Origin: Bacillota bacterium
GTDB lineage: Bacteria; Bacillota; Sulfobacillia; Symbiobacteriales; Symbiobacteriaceae
DNA: 6,243 bases
NCBI GenBank assembly: GCA_028287415.1
Contig: JAQBPS010000138.1
Span: 1 to 6,243 of the forward strand
Reading direction: 5' to 3'
Each line of letters starts with the position of its first letter. The stretch's first letter is position 1. The position numbers and the translations under genes are program-made. Below, one piece after another: positions 1 through 5,774 of the stretch. The notes below the pieces were generated by a model. That model saw nothing but the letters and a program-made list of their open reading frames with translations. It searched no databases and was not told the origin of the DNA.

Positions 1-1
1 C

Positions 2-313
2 ACCTCGGAGCGCGGCTACCTCGTCGAGAGCAGGCGGGGCGGCGGCGGGTACATCCGTATCACTCGCCTCAACCTGGCAGACGGTACTGCCCTTCACGCC
101 CTGGTCCATGAGCAGATTGGATGCCAGTTGAGCCAGGAAGCAGCTCAGGGCTACATCCACAGCCTGCTTGAGCAGAATATCATCGATGAGCGGGAGGCCG
201 CCCTCATGAAGGCGGCGATCGACCGTGACGCGATCGGCCTCGAGTTGCCAGTGCGGGATGTGATCCGCTCCAATCTCCTCAAGGCGATGATCCTGACCAT
301 TCTCCGGTTCTAG
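2..313 (+). CDS. ctsR: CtsR, class III stress gene repressor (C-terminal part, 5' truncated by window edge)
   Basis: Repressor of clp/mcs genes; the family is a dimeric winged helix-turn-helix protein that binds tandem heptad operators and is inactivated by heat and by the McsA/McsB system. The open frame enters from the window edge and gives 103 residues. It opens with TSERGYLVESRRGGGGYIRI, the wing of the DNA-binding domain, with the glycine tetrad at 38-49. The Arg just before it (35-37) corresponds to the Arg that McsB is known to phosphorylate in Bacillus/Geobacillus CtsR. The C-terminal four-helix dimerisation domain follows (for example the segment SLLEQNIIDEREAALM). By comparison with the roughly 154-residue Bacillus protein about 50 N-terminal residues, including most of the helix-turn-helix, lie upstream. 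The TTG at 128 is internal and not a start. The stop TAG ends 18 nt before mcsA. Identification is firm; the operator is not in the window. Confidence 0.96.
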   Translation, partial: TSERGYLVESRRGGGGYIRITRLNLADGTALHALVHEQIGCQLSQEAAQGYIHSLLEQNIIDEREAALMKAAIDRDAIGLELPVRDVIRSNLLKAMILTILRF

Positions 314-316
314 ATG

Positions 317-323
317 AAGGGGG
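317..323 (+). promoter_or_regulatory. Ribosome binding site deciding the mcsA start
   Basis: AAGGGGG lies 8 nt before the ATG at 332. An in-frame ATG at 314, directly after the ctsR stop, would sit upstream of and partly across this site, so 332 is the better start. The resulting N-terminus MQCESCGQRPATIH also matches the usual McsA beginning. Confidence 0.8.
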
Positions 324-331
324 TGCCATCT

Positions 332-886
332 ATGCAGTGTGAGAGCTGCGGACAGCGGCCAGCCACAATCCATCAGACTGTGATCATGAATGGCCACAAG
401 CAGGAGAGCCACTTGTGTGAGAGCTGTTCGCATGAACAGGGAAAGCTGGGCGGCATGTCAGCGCCGAATTTTGCGTTTCCGAACCTCTCCATTCACGACC
501 TGCTCTCCAGCTTCCTGGGCCAGCAGCCCCTGGGCGCCACGGTGGCTCCCCGCGCACAGGCCGAACCCCACTGCCGAAACTGCGGCATGACTTACAGCCA
601 GTTTGCCGAGACCGGCCGTCTGGGCTGCGCTCAGTGCTATGACGACTTGGAGCCGCAGCTGCTGCCCCTGATCAAGCGGATCCACGGCACGGCTACCCAT
701 ACGGGCAAGGCACCCAAGCGAACCGGAGGACTTGTTCGCAAGAAGCGTGAGCTTGAGGGGCTGCGCCGGGAGCTGCACGACGCGATTGCTCAGGAGCAGT
801 ATGAAGAAGCGGCCCGCCTGCGCGATGTGATCAGGAAGACGGAGACCGAGATCCAGGCAGGGGGTGACAGCGATGTCGTGGAGTAA
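332..886 (+). CDS. mcsA: McsA, zinc-binding activator of the arginine kinase McsB
   Basis: Partner protein that binds and activates McsB and takes part in control of CtsR and ClpC; cytoplasmic. The 184-residue product has two four-cysteine zinc sites made of CxxC pairs: C3/C6 with C29/C32, and C81/C84 with C99/C102. A C-terminal UVR-type coiled coil (about residues 137-172, with the segment QYEEAARLRDVI) resembles the UVR segment in the ClpC middle domain. Length and domain order are those of the family. A hydrophobic linker (residues about 45-63, FAFPNLSIHDLLSSFL) separates the two zinc modules. The gene follows ctsR by 18 nt, and its last 14 nt overlap mcsB, so translation of the two is probably coupled and their stoichiometry linked. 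All eight cysteines are present, so the protein looks intact. An in-frame start at 314 would add six residues but is less likely. Confidence 0.95.
   Translation: MQCESCGQRPATIHQTVIMNGHKQESHLCESCSHEQGKLGGMSAPNFAFPNLSIHDLLSSFLGQQPLGATVAPRAQAEPHCRNCGMTYSQFAETGRLGCAQCYDDLEPQLLPLIKRIHGTATHTGKAPKRTGGLVRKKRELEGLRRELHDAIAQEQYEEAARLRDVIRKTETEIQAGGDSDVVE
859..864 (+). promoter_or_regulatory. Ribosome binding site deciding the mcsB start (inside mcsA)
   Basis: AGGGGG followed by TGA lies within the end of mcsA, 8 nt before the ATG at 873. The alternative in-frame GTG at 864 overlaps this site and would have no site of its own. The spacing is the same as for mcsA and for the small Clp N-domain gene. Confidence 0.75.
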
Positions 887-1958
887 GCTGGTAGCCCAAC
901 CGGTCAGCAAATGGATGGAAGCCGGGGGGCCGGTAGCCGAAGTTGTGCTATCAGCCCGGATTCGCCTGGCCCGCAATCTGGATGGTCTGCCGTTTCCGCA
1001 TCGCATGAACGACGCCCAGGCCGAGCAGCTGATCCGCCAGGTTGAGGCGGGCGTCAAGGAGATCAACTTGATGGGCCTGCCGAGCGCCGTGGAGCTGCAT
1101 CGGCTGGCGGACACGCCGCTACTAGAGCGCCAGGTGCTGGTCGACAAGCATCTGATCAGCCCCCAGCAGGCGCAGGAAGCCGGCGGCAAGGCGGTCGCCA
1201 TCTCGGAGGATGAGTCGATCTCGATCATGGTGAACGAGGAGGACCACCTGCGCATTCAGTGCATGGCGCCCGGCCTTCAGCTGAAGGAAGCCTGGCGGCT
1301 GGCCTCCCTGGTCGACGACGCACTTGAGCAGAAACTCAATTACGCATTCCACGCCCAGCGTGGTTACCTTACCGCCTGCCCCACGAATGTGGGCACCGGC
1401 CTGCGGGCATCAGTGATGATGCATCTGCCGGGTCTGGTGCTGACCCAGCAGGCGGGCCGCCTGTTCCACAACCTCTCCCAGCTTGGACTTGTCGTCCGTG
1501 GTCTCTACGGGGAAGGGACGGAGGCGGCAGGCCACGTCTTCCAGATCTCGAACCAGACCAGCCTCGGCAAGATCGAGCCTGAGGTGATCGAGCACCTGGG
1601 GGCGGTGGCCAACAAGGTGATCGATGCCGAGAAGAAGGCCCGGCAGCACCTGTACGGCGAGATGCGGCTTCAGATTGAAGACCGGGTTGGCCGCTCATAC
1701 GGCCTGCTGACGACGGCTCGCATTCTCACCTCGGAAGAGGCGATGAAGTTGCTCTCCGACGTTCGTCTGGGCATCGACCTGGGCATGTTCCCCACACTGA
1801 CCTACCGTGTCATGAACGAGCTGATGGTCGCGATGCAGCCTGCCTTCCTGCAAAAAATGGAGGGGCGGGAACTGAACGCCCTGGAGCGGGACGTCAAGCG
1901 GGCCACGCTGATTCGGGGCAAGCTCGGCTCCCAGACGCCGGCACTCGGAGCGGACTAA
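873..1958 (+). CDS. mcsB: McsB, protein-arginine kinase
   Basis: Transfers the ATP gamma-phosphate to arginine side chains of proteins; phospho-arginine marks CtsR and aggregated proteins for ClpC-ClpP. The 361-residue product is close to the Bacillus length (363). It belongs to the phosphagen (creatine/arginine) kinase family without the small N-terminal helical domain of the metabolic kinases. Visible motifs: SARIRLARN at 27-35 (ATP-phosphate binding arginines), NEEDHLRIQ at 121-129 (catalytic acidic residues), ACPTNVGTGLRAS at 168-180 with the family cysteine at 169, and ERDVKRA at 338-344. The last contains the RDxxRA site (R339, D340) known in McsB to bind phospho-arginine allosterically. 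Every motif looks intact, so an active kinase is expected. The ATG at 873 gives the start MSWSKL, similar to other McsB N-termini, and overlaps mcsA by 14 nt. A GTG at 864 would add three residues. Confidence 0.96.
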   Translation: MSWSKLVAQPVSKWMEAGGPVAEVVLSARIRLARNLDGLPFPHRMNDAQAEQLIRQVEAGVKEINLMGLPSAVELHRLADTPLLERQVLVDKHLISPQQAQEAGGKAVAISEDESISIMVNEEDHLRIQCMAPGLQLKEAWRLASLVDDALEQKLNYAFHAQRGYLTACPTNVGTGLRASVMMHLPGLVLTQQAGRLFHNLSQLGLVVRGLYGEGTEAAGHVFQISNQTSLGKIEPEVIEHLGAVANKVIDAEKKARQHLYGEMRLQIEDRVGRSYGLLTTARILTSEEAMKLLSDVRLGIDLGMFPTLTYRVMNELMVAMQPAFLQKMEGRELNALERDVKRATLIRGKLGSQTPALGAD

Positions 1959-1966
1959 CCGGTGAC

Positions 1967-1972
1967 AGGGGG
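1967..1972 (+). promoter_or_regulatory. Ribosome binding site of the small Clp N-domain gene
   Basis: AGGGGG sits 8 nt before ATG 1981, in the 22-nt gap after mcsB. A site as strong as those of its neighbours supports the idea that this small gene is really translated and is not a degraded remnant. Confidence 0.7.
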
Positions 1973-1980
1973 AACAGACG

Positions 1981-2457
1981 ATGGCCGACCACACAGCGGC
2001 AGCGCTCCGGGCTGTTGAACGGGCCCGCATGGAAGCGATGCGCCTCGCGTACCCGTTTGTACAGCGGGAGCAACTCTTTTTGGGGCTGCTCCAAGATGAA
2101 ACAGTCAGCCGTATCCTAACTTCCCTCGGACTCGACCTACAGAGTATAAGGCAGCAGGTGGAAGAGCGAGTGCTCCCGGGGTTGGGCGCGCCCGAAACGC
2201 TTGAGGCGATTGGGTTGCTGCCCACTGCGGAGCAGGTCTTCCGCCAGCGGGCCCAGACCGCAGCCGCCCTTCTTGGGCATACTCATGTGGGAGCGGAACA
2301 CATTTTGCTGGGGTTCTTGCTGGAGCAGCATGGCGTGGTCGTCGAGGTGCTGACAGCGATGGGTATCGGTCAAGACAGCATAATAGCAGCCATCAAACAA
2401 CTTGATATCGGTCGGGTCCCGCCCGGGGCCGACCATGAGCACGGGATCCTTGCATAG
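1981..2457 (+). CDS. Free-standing double Clp N-domain protein, no ATPase module
   Basis: The 158-residue product aligns along nearly its whole length, with a constant offset of one residue, to the N-domain (about 1-145) of the ClpC encoded just downstream. Repeat 1 (about 5-65) contains REQLFLGLL where ClpC has TEHLLLGLI. Repeat 2 (about 80-141) contains [19 protein letters not shown] where ClpC has [20 protein letters not shown]30 and E106 correspond to the two Glu residues that contact phospho-arginine in Bacillus ClpC (E32, E106). The TPRAKKV stretch before helix 1 of repeat 2 is replaced by LPTAEQV. An 18-residue tail ([18 protein letters not shown]) follows. There are no Walker motifs, signal peptide or membrane segment. 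The gene sits between mcsB and clpC with gaps of 22 and 17 nt, so it is probably co-transcribed. It uses codons such as ATA, CTA and AGG that the neighbours avoid. Free-standing Clp N-domain proteins are known elsewhere (mycobacterial ClpC2, plant ClpT). By inference it could be an adaptor, a phospho-arginine binder or a decoy for ClpC; the actual role is unknown. Confidence 0.9.
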   Translation: MADHTAAALRAVERARMEAMRLAYPFVQREQLFLGLLQDETVSRILTSLGLDLQSIRQQVEERVLPGLGAPETLEAIGLLPTAEQVFRQRAQTAAALLGHTHVGAEHILLGFLLEQHGVVVEVLTAMGIGQDSIIAAIKQLDIGRVPPGADHEHGILA

Positions 2458-2474
2458 AAGGGGGTTATTCGAAG

Positions 2475-4973
2475 ATGTTCAGTCGCTATACCGAGCGTGC
2501 CCAGCGGGTGATCGTCCTGGCACAGGACGAAGCCCGGCGCCTCAATTACGACTATGTCGGGACCGAGCACCTGCTGCTGGGGCTGATTCGCGAGGGCGAA
2601 GGCATTGCCGCCAAGGCACTGCAGAGCCTGGGCATCCAGCTTGAGCAGGTCCGTGCCGAGGTGGAGAAGATGATCGGCAAGGGCTCCGCATCCACCCGCG
2701 GCGAGATCGGCTTCACGCCCCGCGCCAAGAAGGTCATGGTGGAGCTCGCCATTGAGGAGGCCCGGCTGCTCGGCCACAACTACGTCGGCACCGAGCACAT
2801 TCTCCTCGGCCTGATCCGTGAGGGCGAGGGCGTTGCAGCACAGGTGCTGCAGAACCTGGGCGCCGAGCTGGAGCGGGTGCGCAACCAGGTGATCCACCTG
2901 CTCGGCGGCGTGCCGCATCAGCAGTCGGGCGGCAGCCAGGGCAACGCCAAGGGCGCCAAGGGCGCCAAGTCCAACACATCCACGCTCGACCAGTTCGGCC
3001 GTGACCTGACCCAGTATGCCCGCGACGGCAAGCTGGACCCCGTCATCGGCCGTGAGAAGGAGATCGAGCGGGTCATTCAGATCCTGTCCCGCCGCACGAA
3101 GAACAACCCATGCCTGATCGGTGAGCCTGGCGTCGGTAAGACCGCCATTGCTGAGGGTCTGGCCCAGCGCATCACGGATGGTCGCGTGCCCGAGATCCTG
3201 AAGGAAAAGCGGGTCGTTTCGCTTGACCTCGCCTCCCTCGTCGCCGGCTCGAAGTACCGCGGCGAGTTTGAGGAGCGGCTCAAGAAGGTGATGGAGGAGA
3301 TCCGCCAGAGCGGTAATGTCATCATGTTTATTGATGAGATGCACACCATTATTGGTGCTGGTGCCGCCGAGGGTGCGATCGATGCCTCGAACATCCTGAA
3401 GCCGGCCCTCGCCCGTGGCGAACTCCAGGCGATCGGCGCCACCACCATCGACGAGTACCGCAAGCACGTTGAGAAGGATGCCGCCCTGGAGCGTCGCTTC
3501 CAGCCGATCACGGTTGAGGAGCCCAACCAGGATGACGCCGTCGCGATTCTGAAGGGCTTGCGTGACCGGTATGAGGCCCACCACCGGGTCGAGATCACCG
3601 ACGCGGCAATCGAGGCGGCGGTGCGTCTGTCCGACCGCTACGTGACCGACCGGTTCCTGCCTGACAAGGCTGTTGACCTGATCGACGAGGCCGCCTCCCG
3701 GGTCCGCCTCTCCACCTTCGTTGCCCCGCCCGACCTGAAGGAGTTGGAGCAGAAGCTGGAGGAGATCCGCAAGGAGAAGGAGGCCGCCGTCCAGGGCCAG
3801 GAGTTCGAGAAGGCGGCCCGCCTGCGTGACAAGGAGACCAAGCTCAAGGAAGAGCTGGACCGGCAGAAGGGTGAGTGGCAGCAGAAGAAGGTGACGAACA
3901 AGTCCACCGTCACCGAGGAGGACATTGCTCACATCGTCTCCTCCTGGACTGGCATCCCGGCTGCCCGCCTGACCCAGAACGAGTCGCAGCGGCTGCTCAA
4001 CCTGGAGTCGGTGCTGCACGAGAAGGTGATCGGGCAGGATGAGGCCGTCAAGGCGGTCGCGCGTGCCATCCGCCGGGCCCGTGCGGGTCTGAAGGATCCG
4101 AAGCGTCCGATCGGCTCGTTCGTCTTCCTGGGCCCGACGGGCACCGGTAAGACCCACCTGGCCCGGGCCCTGGCCGAGGCCCTCTTCGGCGACGAGGACG
4201 CCGTGGTCCGGATCGATATGTCCGAGTATATGGAGCGGCACACCACGAGCCGTCTTGTCGGTGCCCCTCCCGGATACGTCGGCTACGAAGAGGGTGGTCA
4301 GCTGACCGAGGCCGTGCGCCGGCGCCCGTACTCCGTCGTCCTGCTTGACGAGATCGAGAAGGCCCACCCCGACGTCTTCAACATTCTGCTCCAGGTGCTG
4401 GAGGATGGCCGCCTGACCGAGGCCAAGGGCCGCACTATCGACTTCCGCAACACCGTGATCATCATGACCTCCAACGCCGGCGCCCAGGTGATCCGGGGCG
4501 ACAAGCAGCTTGGCTTCTCGGTGAACGAGTCCGACGAGCAGGCGCACGAGAAGATGAAGGGCCGGGTGATGGACGAGGTCAAGAAGCTGTTCCGGCCTGA
4601 GTTCATCAACCGCCTGGATGACACGATCATCTTCCACAGCCTGAACGAGGATCACCTCAAGCGGATCGTTGCGCTGGAGATCAAGAGTGTGGGCAAGCGG
4701 CTCAAGGAGCATGGCGTTGAGCTTACCGTGTCCGACAGCGCACTCGCGAAGCTGGTCAAGGAGGGCTTCGAGCCGCAGTACGGCGCCCGTCCGCTCCGCC
4801 GGGCGATCCAGCGCCTGATCGAGGATCCGCTGTCGGAAGAGGCGCTGCGCCAGTCGTTCAAGTACGGTGAGCAGGTGCACGTGGACACCGATGAGAAGGG
4901 CGAACTGACTTTCAATCGCACCGAGCCCACGGCCCAGACTGTGGGCGCCGCCCCCGAGACGACAAAGCAGTAA
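2475..4973 (+). CDS. clpC: ClpC, AAA+ unfoldase of the ClpCP protease
   Basis: Hexameric ATP-driven unfoldase that feeds substrates, including phospho-arginine-marked proteins, into ClpP. The 832-residue product has, in order: double Clp N-domain (about 1-145) with both GTEH motifs (E31, E107); a linker rich in Gly/Ala/Lys (about 146-168); AAA-1 with Walker A GEPGVGKT 216-223, pore loop KYRG 260-263, Walker B IMFIDE 283-288 and arginine finger near R340/R341; a middle domain with UVR coiled coil (about 422-460, [13 protein letters not shown]); and AAA-2 with Walker A GPTGTGKT 553-560, pore loop GYVGYEE 600-606, Walker B VVLLDE 621-626 and sensor-2 GARPLRR 770-776. LGF at 679-681 is in the position of the ClpP-docking tripeptide (VGF in Bacillus). 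All functional motifs are intact and the length is normal. Start ATG 2475 has AAGGGGG at 2458-2464, 10 nt upstream. The first residues [10 protein letters not shown] are typical. It is the last gene of the operon before a terminator. The acidic tail after about residue 810 is poorly conserved in the family. Confidence 0.98.
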   Translation: MFSRYTERAQRVIVLAQDEARRLNYDYVGTEHLLLGLIREGEGIAAKALQSLGIQLEQVRAEVEKMIGKGSASTRGEIGFTPRAKKVMVELAIEEARLLGHNYVGTEHILLGLIREGEGVAAQVLQNLGAELERVRNQVIHLLGGVPHQQSGGSQGNAKGAKGAKSNTSTLDQFGRDLTQYARDGKLDPVIGREKEIERVIQILSRRTKNNPCLIGEPGVGKTAIAEGLAQRITDGRVPEILKEKRVVSLDLASLVAGSKYRGEFEERLKKVMEEIRQSGNVIMFIDEMHTIIGAGAAEGAIDASNILKPALARGELQAIGATTIDEYRKHVEKDAALERRFQPITVEEPNQDDAVAILKGLRDRYEAHHRVEITDAAIEAAVRLSDRYVTDRFLPDKAVDLIDEAASRVRLSTFVAPPDLKELEQKLEEIRKEKEAAVQGQEFEKAARLRDKETKLKEELDRQKGEWQQKKVTNKSTVTEEDIAHIVSSWTGIPAARLTQNESQRLLNLESVLHEKVIGQDEAVKAVARAIRRARAGLKDPKRPIGSFVFLGPTGTGKTHLARALAEALFGDEDAVVRIDMSEYMERHTTSRLVGAPPGYVGYEEGGQLTEAVRRRPYSVVLLDEIEKAHPDVFNILLQVLEDGRLTEAKGRTIDFRNTVIIMTSNAGAQVIRGDKQLGFSVNESDEQAHEKMKGRVMDEVKKLFRPEFINRLDDTIIFHSLNEDHLKRIVALEIKSVGKRLKEHGVELTVSDSALAKLVKEGFEPQYGARPLRRAIQRLIEDPLSEEALRQSFKYGEQVHVDTDEKGELTFNRTEPTAQTVGAAPETTKQ

Positions 4974-5001
4974 GCGGGAGGGCGGCAGTTTTCCTCTAAG
5001 T

Positions 5002-5092
5002 GAGAGGGGGCAAGCTCAAAACGCCACGCACACTGCGATTTGAGCGTGCGTGGTGTTTTGTGCGCAGGCAGCAGAGCGCATAACCCCCTCTC
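5002..5092 (+). repeat. Inverted repeat enclosing the clpC terminator
   Basis: GAGAGGGGG (5002-5010) is perfectly complementary to CCCCCTCTC (5084-5092). The pairing can extend to 5000/5094 through one T-G wobble and one G-C pair. The left arm also overlaps a local hairpin (CCTCT 4993-4997 with AGAGG 5003-5007), so the two pairings exclude each other. Whether it has a role is unknown. Confidence 0.5.
5018..5059 (+). terminator. Intrinsic terminator of the clpC operon
   Basis: AAAACGCCACGCAC (5018-5031) pairs with GTGCGTGGTGTTTT (5046-5059) with one G-U wobble, giving a 14-bp stem around a 14-nt loop, 44 nt after the clpC stop. The A and T tracts at the two ends make it potentially active in both directions. 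Confidence 0.85.
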
Positions 5093-5109
5093 GCCTCGTC
5101 AAACCCCCA

Positions 5110-5149
5110 CCGTTGCCGTGTTTAAGTCCGCAACGCTTGACGGCAACGG
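5110..5149 (+). repeat. 10-bp perfect inverted repeat of unknown role
   Basis: CCGTTGCCGT (5110-5119) and ACGGCAACGG (5140-5149) are perfect complements separated by 20 nt. It is not followed by a clear T tract (GCGGCTTTTCC starts at 5152), so it could be an RNA hairpin, a protein-binding site or a weak terminator. Confidence 0.6.
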
Positions 5150-5201
5150 CGCGGCTTTTCCTTCGGCTCCTCACACTCTCCCCGCGTGTGGTTTCCTCGT
5201 C

Positions 5202-5240
5202 GGCCCCCGTGACGTCCTAGCCGTCACGGGGGCCTTTGTC
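5202..5240 (+). terminator. Second strong terminator-like hairpin, upstream of the CBS gene
   Basis: GGCCCCCGTGACG (5202-5214) and CGTCACGGGGGCC (5222-5234) form a perfect 13-bp GC-rich stem with a 7-nt loop, followed by TTTGTCTT. It has the form of a + strand intrinsic terminator. It may be a backup for clpC, the end of a small transcript starting after 5059, or an attenuator of the CBS-radA unit. Confidence 0.75.
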
Positions 5241-5324
5241 TTGCCGCGGATTGCCGACTGGGCGCAGGAGAACAAACGCTCCCAGCCGAAATGGGTAGGG
5301 TGGATGGAACGGAGTCGTTCGTGT

Positions 5325-5331
5325 GGGAGGG
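5325..5331 (+). promoter_or_regulatory. Ribosome binding site deciding the CBS gene start
   Basis: GGGAGGG lies 8 nt before the GTG at 5340, the same spacing as upstream genes in the window. Together with the position of the first CBS motif this places the start at 5340, not at the many upstream codons of the same open frame. Confidence 0.65.
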
Positions 5332-5339
5332 ATCGCCCC

Positions 5340-5774
5340 GTGGTTACAGCCCGTGATTTGATGCGGCCGTGTCCGACCGTTGCGGACAGCACAACGGTGG
5401 CGGAGGTCGTCGCCCGAATGGCCGTCGACCCGGAATACTTTTATGCTGTACTGGATGCCCATGGCGAGTTGACCGGCATCATCACCGAGTTCGATCTGGT
5501 CCGGCTCATGTATGAGTCGGGTGAATATGATGCGCCCGAGGGTGCCGTCGGGCGGATGCCGCGGTTCCTCGGATACACCCCCGCCCAGCTGCGGGAGCTG
5601 AATGCTGCCAGCATCATGACCGAGCAACCCGAAACGGTCACGCCGGGTACACCTATGGCGGAGATGGCCCACGGCTTCTTCCGGCGGCGTCACAATCAGC
5701 TGCTCGTGGCCGAGGGAAAGCACCTCCTGGGGGTCGTCCGCCGCGTTGATGTGGTCAAGCAGGTGCTCGGATAA
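5340..5774 (+). CDS. Small CBS-pair protein, probable nucleotide-binding sensor
   Basis: The 144-residue product consists of little more than two CBS motifs, which in this family form a Bateman module that commonly binds adenine nucleotides or related ligands. CBS1 covers about residues 3-58 (VTARDLMRPCPTVADSTTVA through LTGIITEFDLVRLM). CBS2 covers about 88-144 (NAASIMTEQPETVTPGTPMA through LLGVVRRVDVVKQVLG). A linker of about 30 residues (EYDAPEGAVGRMPRFLGYTP) separates them. There is no fused enzyme, transporter or DNA-binding domain, and no signal peptide. The GTG at 5340 is chosen because of its RBS and because the upstream in-frame stretch covers terminator hairpins and resembles no domain. 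The stop TAA (5772-5774) shares one base with the radA start, so translation is probably coupled. It is not part of the usual clpC-radA neighbourhood in Bacillus. Ligand and role cannot be read from the sequence. Confidence 0.9.
   Translation: MVTARDLMRPCPTVADSTTVAEVVARMAVDPEYFYAVLDAHGELTGIITEFDLVRLMYESGEYDAPEGAVGRMPRFLGYTPAQLRELNAASIMTEQPETVTPGTPMAEMAHGFFRRRHNQLLVAEGKHLLGVVRRVDVVKQVLG

Larger units (their letters stand above)
4974..5339 (+). other. 366-nt intergenic region with serial inverted repeats between clpC and the CBS gene
   Basis: No convincing protein gene is present, although one frame stays open through it into the CBS gene. It holds, in order: a short hairpin CCTCT/AGAGG (4993-4997/5003-5007); a terminator hairpin (5018-5059); a 9-nt arm at 5002-5010 whose complement lies at 5084-5092, enclosing that terminator; a 10-bp inverted repeat (5110-5119/5140-5149); a 5-bp inverted repeat CACAC/GTGTG (5172-5176/5186-5190); a second terminator-like hairpin (5202-5240); and a 99-nt leader before the CBS gene. 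The promoter for the CBS-radA unit is expected here, but I could not identify a convincing -35/-10 pair. Confidence 0.7.

Noticed and set aside
458..1255. Minus-strand open frame of 265 codons across mcsA and mcsB.
   Set aside because: It is antisense to two genes whose zinc and kinase motifs are clear. Its Ser/Arg-rich translation resembles no family.
2370..2385. GGTCAAG as half of a CtsR operator inside the small Clp N-domain gene.
   Set aside because: Only one half-like heptad is present with no tandem copy. The sequence is inside a coding region and fits the reading frame.
2370..2475. The small Clp N-domain gene as a frameshifted 5' end of clpC.
   Set aside because: ClpC has its own complete N-domain, start codon and RBS. 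The small gene ends in its own stop after a divergent tail, so it is a separate gene and not a broken part.
2370..4880. Very long open frame on the minus strand opposite clpC (836 codons).
   Set aside because: It lies antisense to an unmistakable clpC. High-GC genes with few T-A-rich codons leave the antisense frame free of stops. The translation is Leu/Asp/Gly-rich with no recognisable domain and no RBS.
5137..5165. TTGACG as a possible -35 box of a promoter.
   Set aside because: No acceptable -10 hexamer occurs 16-18 nt downstream, and the hexamer overlaps the right arm of the 10-bp inverted repeat.
5241..5280. TTGCCG repeated at 5241 and 5251 as promoter -35 boxes for CBS-radA.
   Set aside because: The expected -10 positions read GCAGGA and AAACGC, which do not resemble TATAAT.
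5307..5320. GAACG/CGTTC inverted repeat just before the CBS RBS.
   Set aside because: The stem is only 5 bp with a 4-nt loop, easily a chance event, and has no other supporting signal.
5040..5339. 100-codon in-frame N-terminal extension of the CBS protein from a TTG at 5040.
   Set aside because: It starts inside the clpC terminator and covers another terminator-like hairpin. It has low-complexity composition and no domain, while GTG 5340 has a good RBS and lies directly before the first CBS motif.
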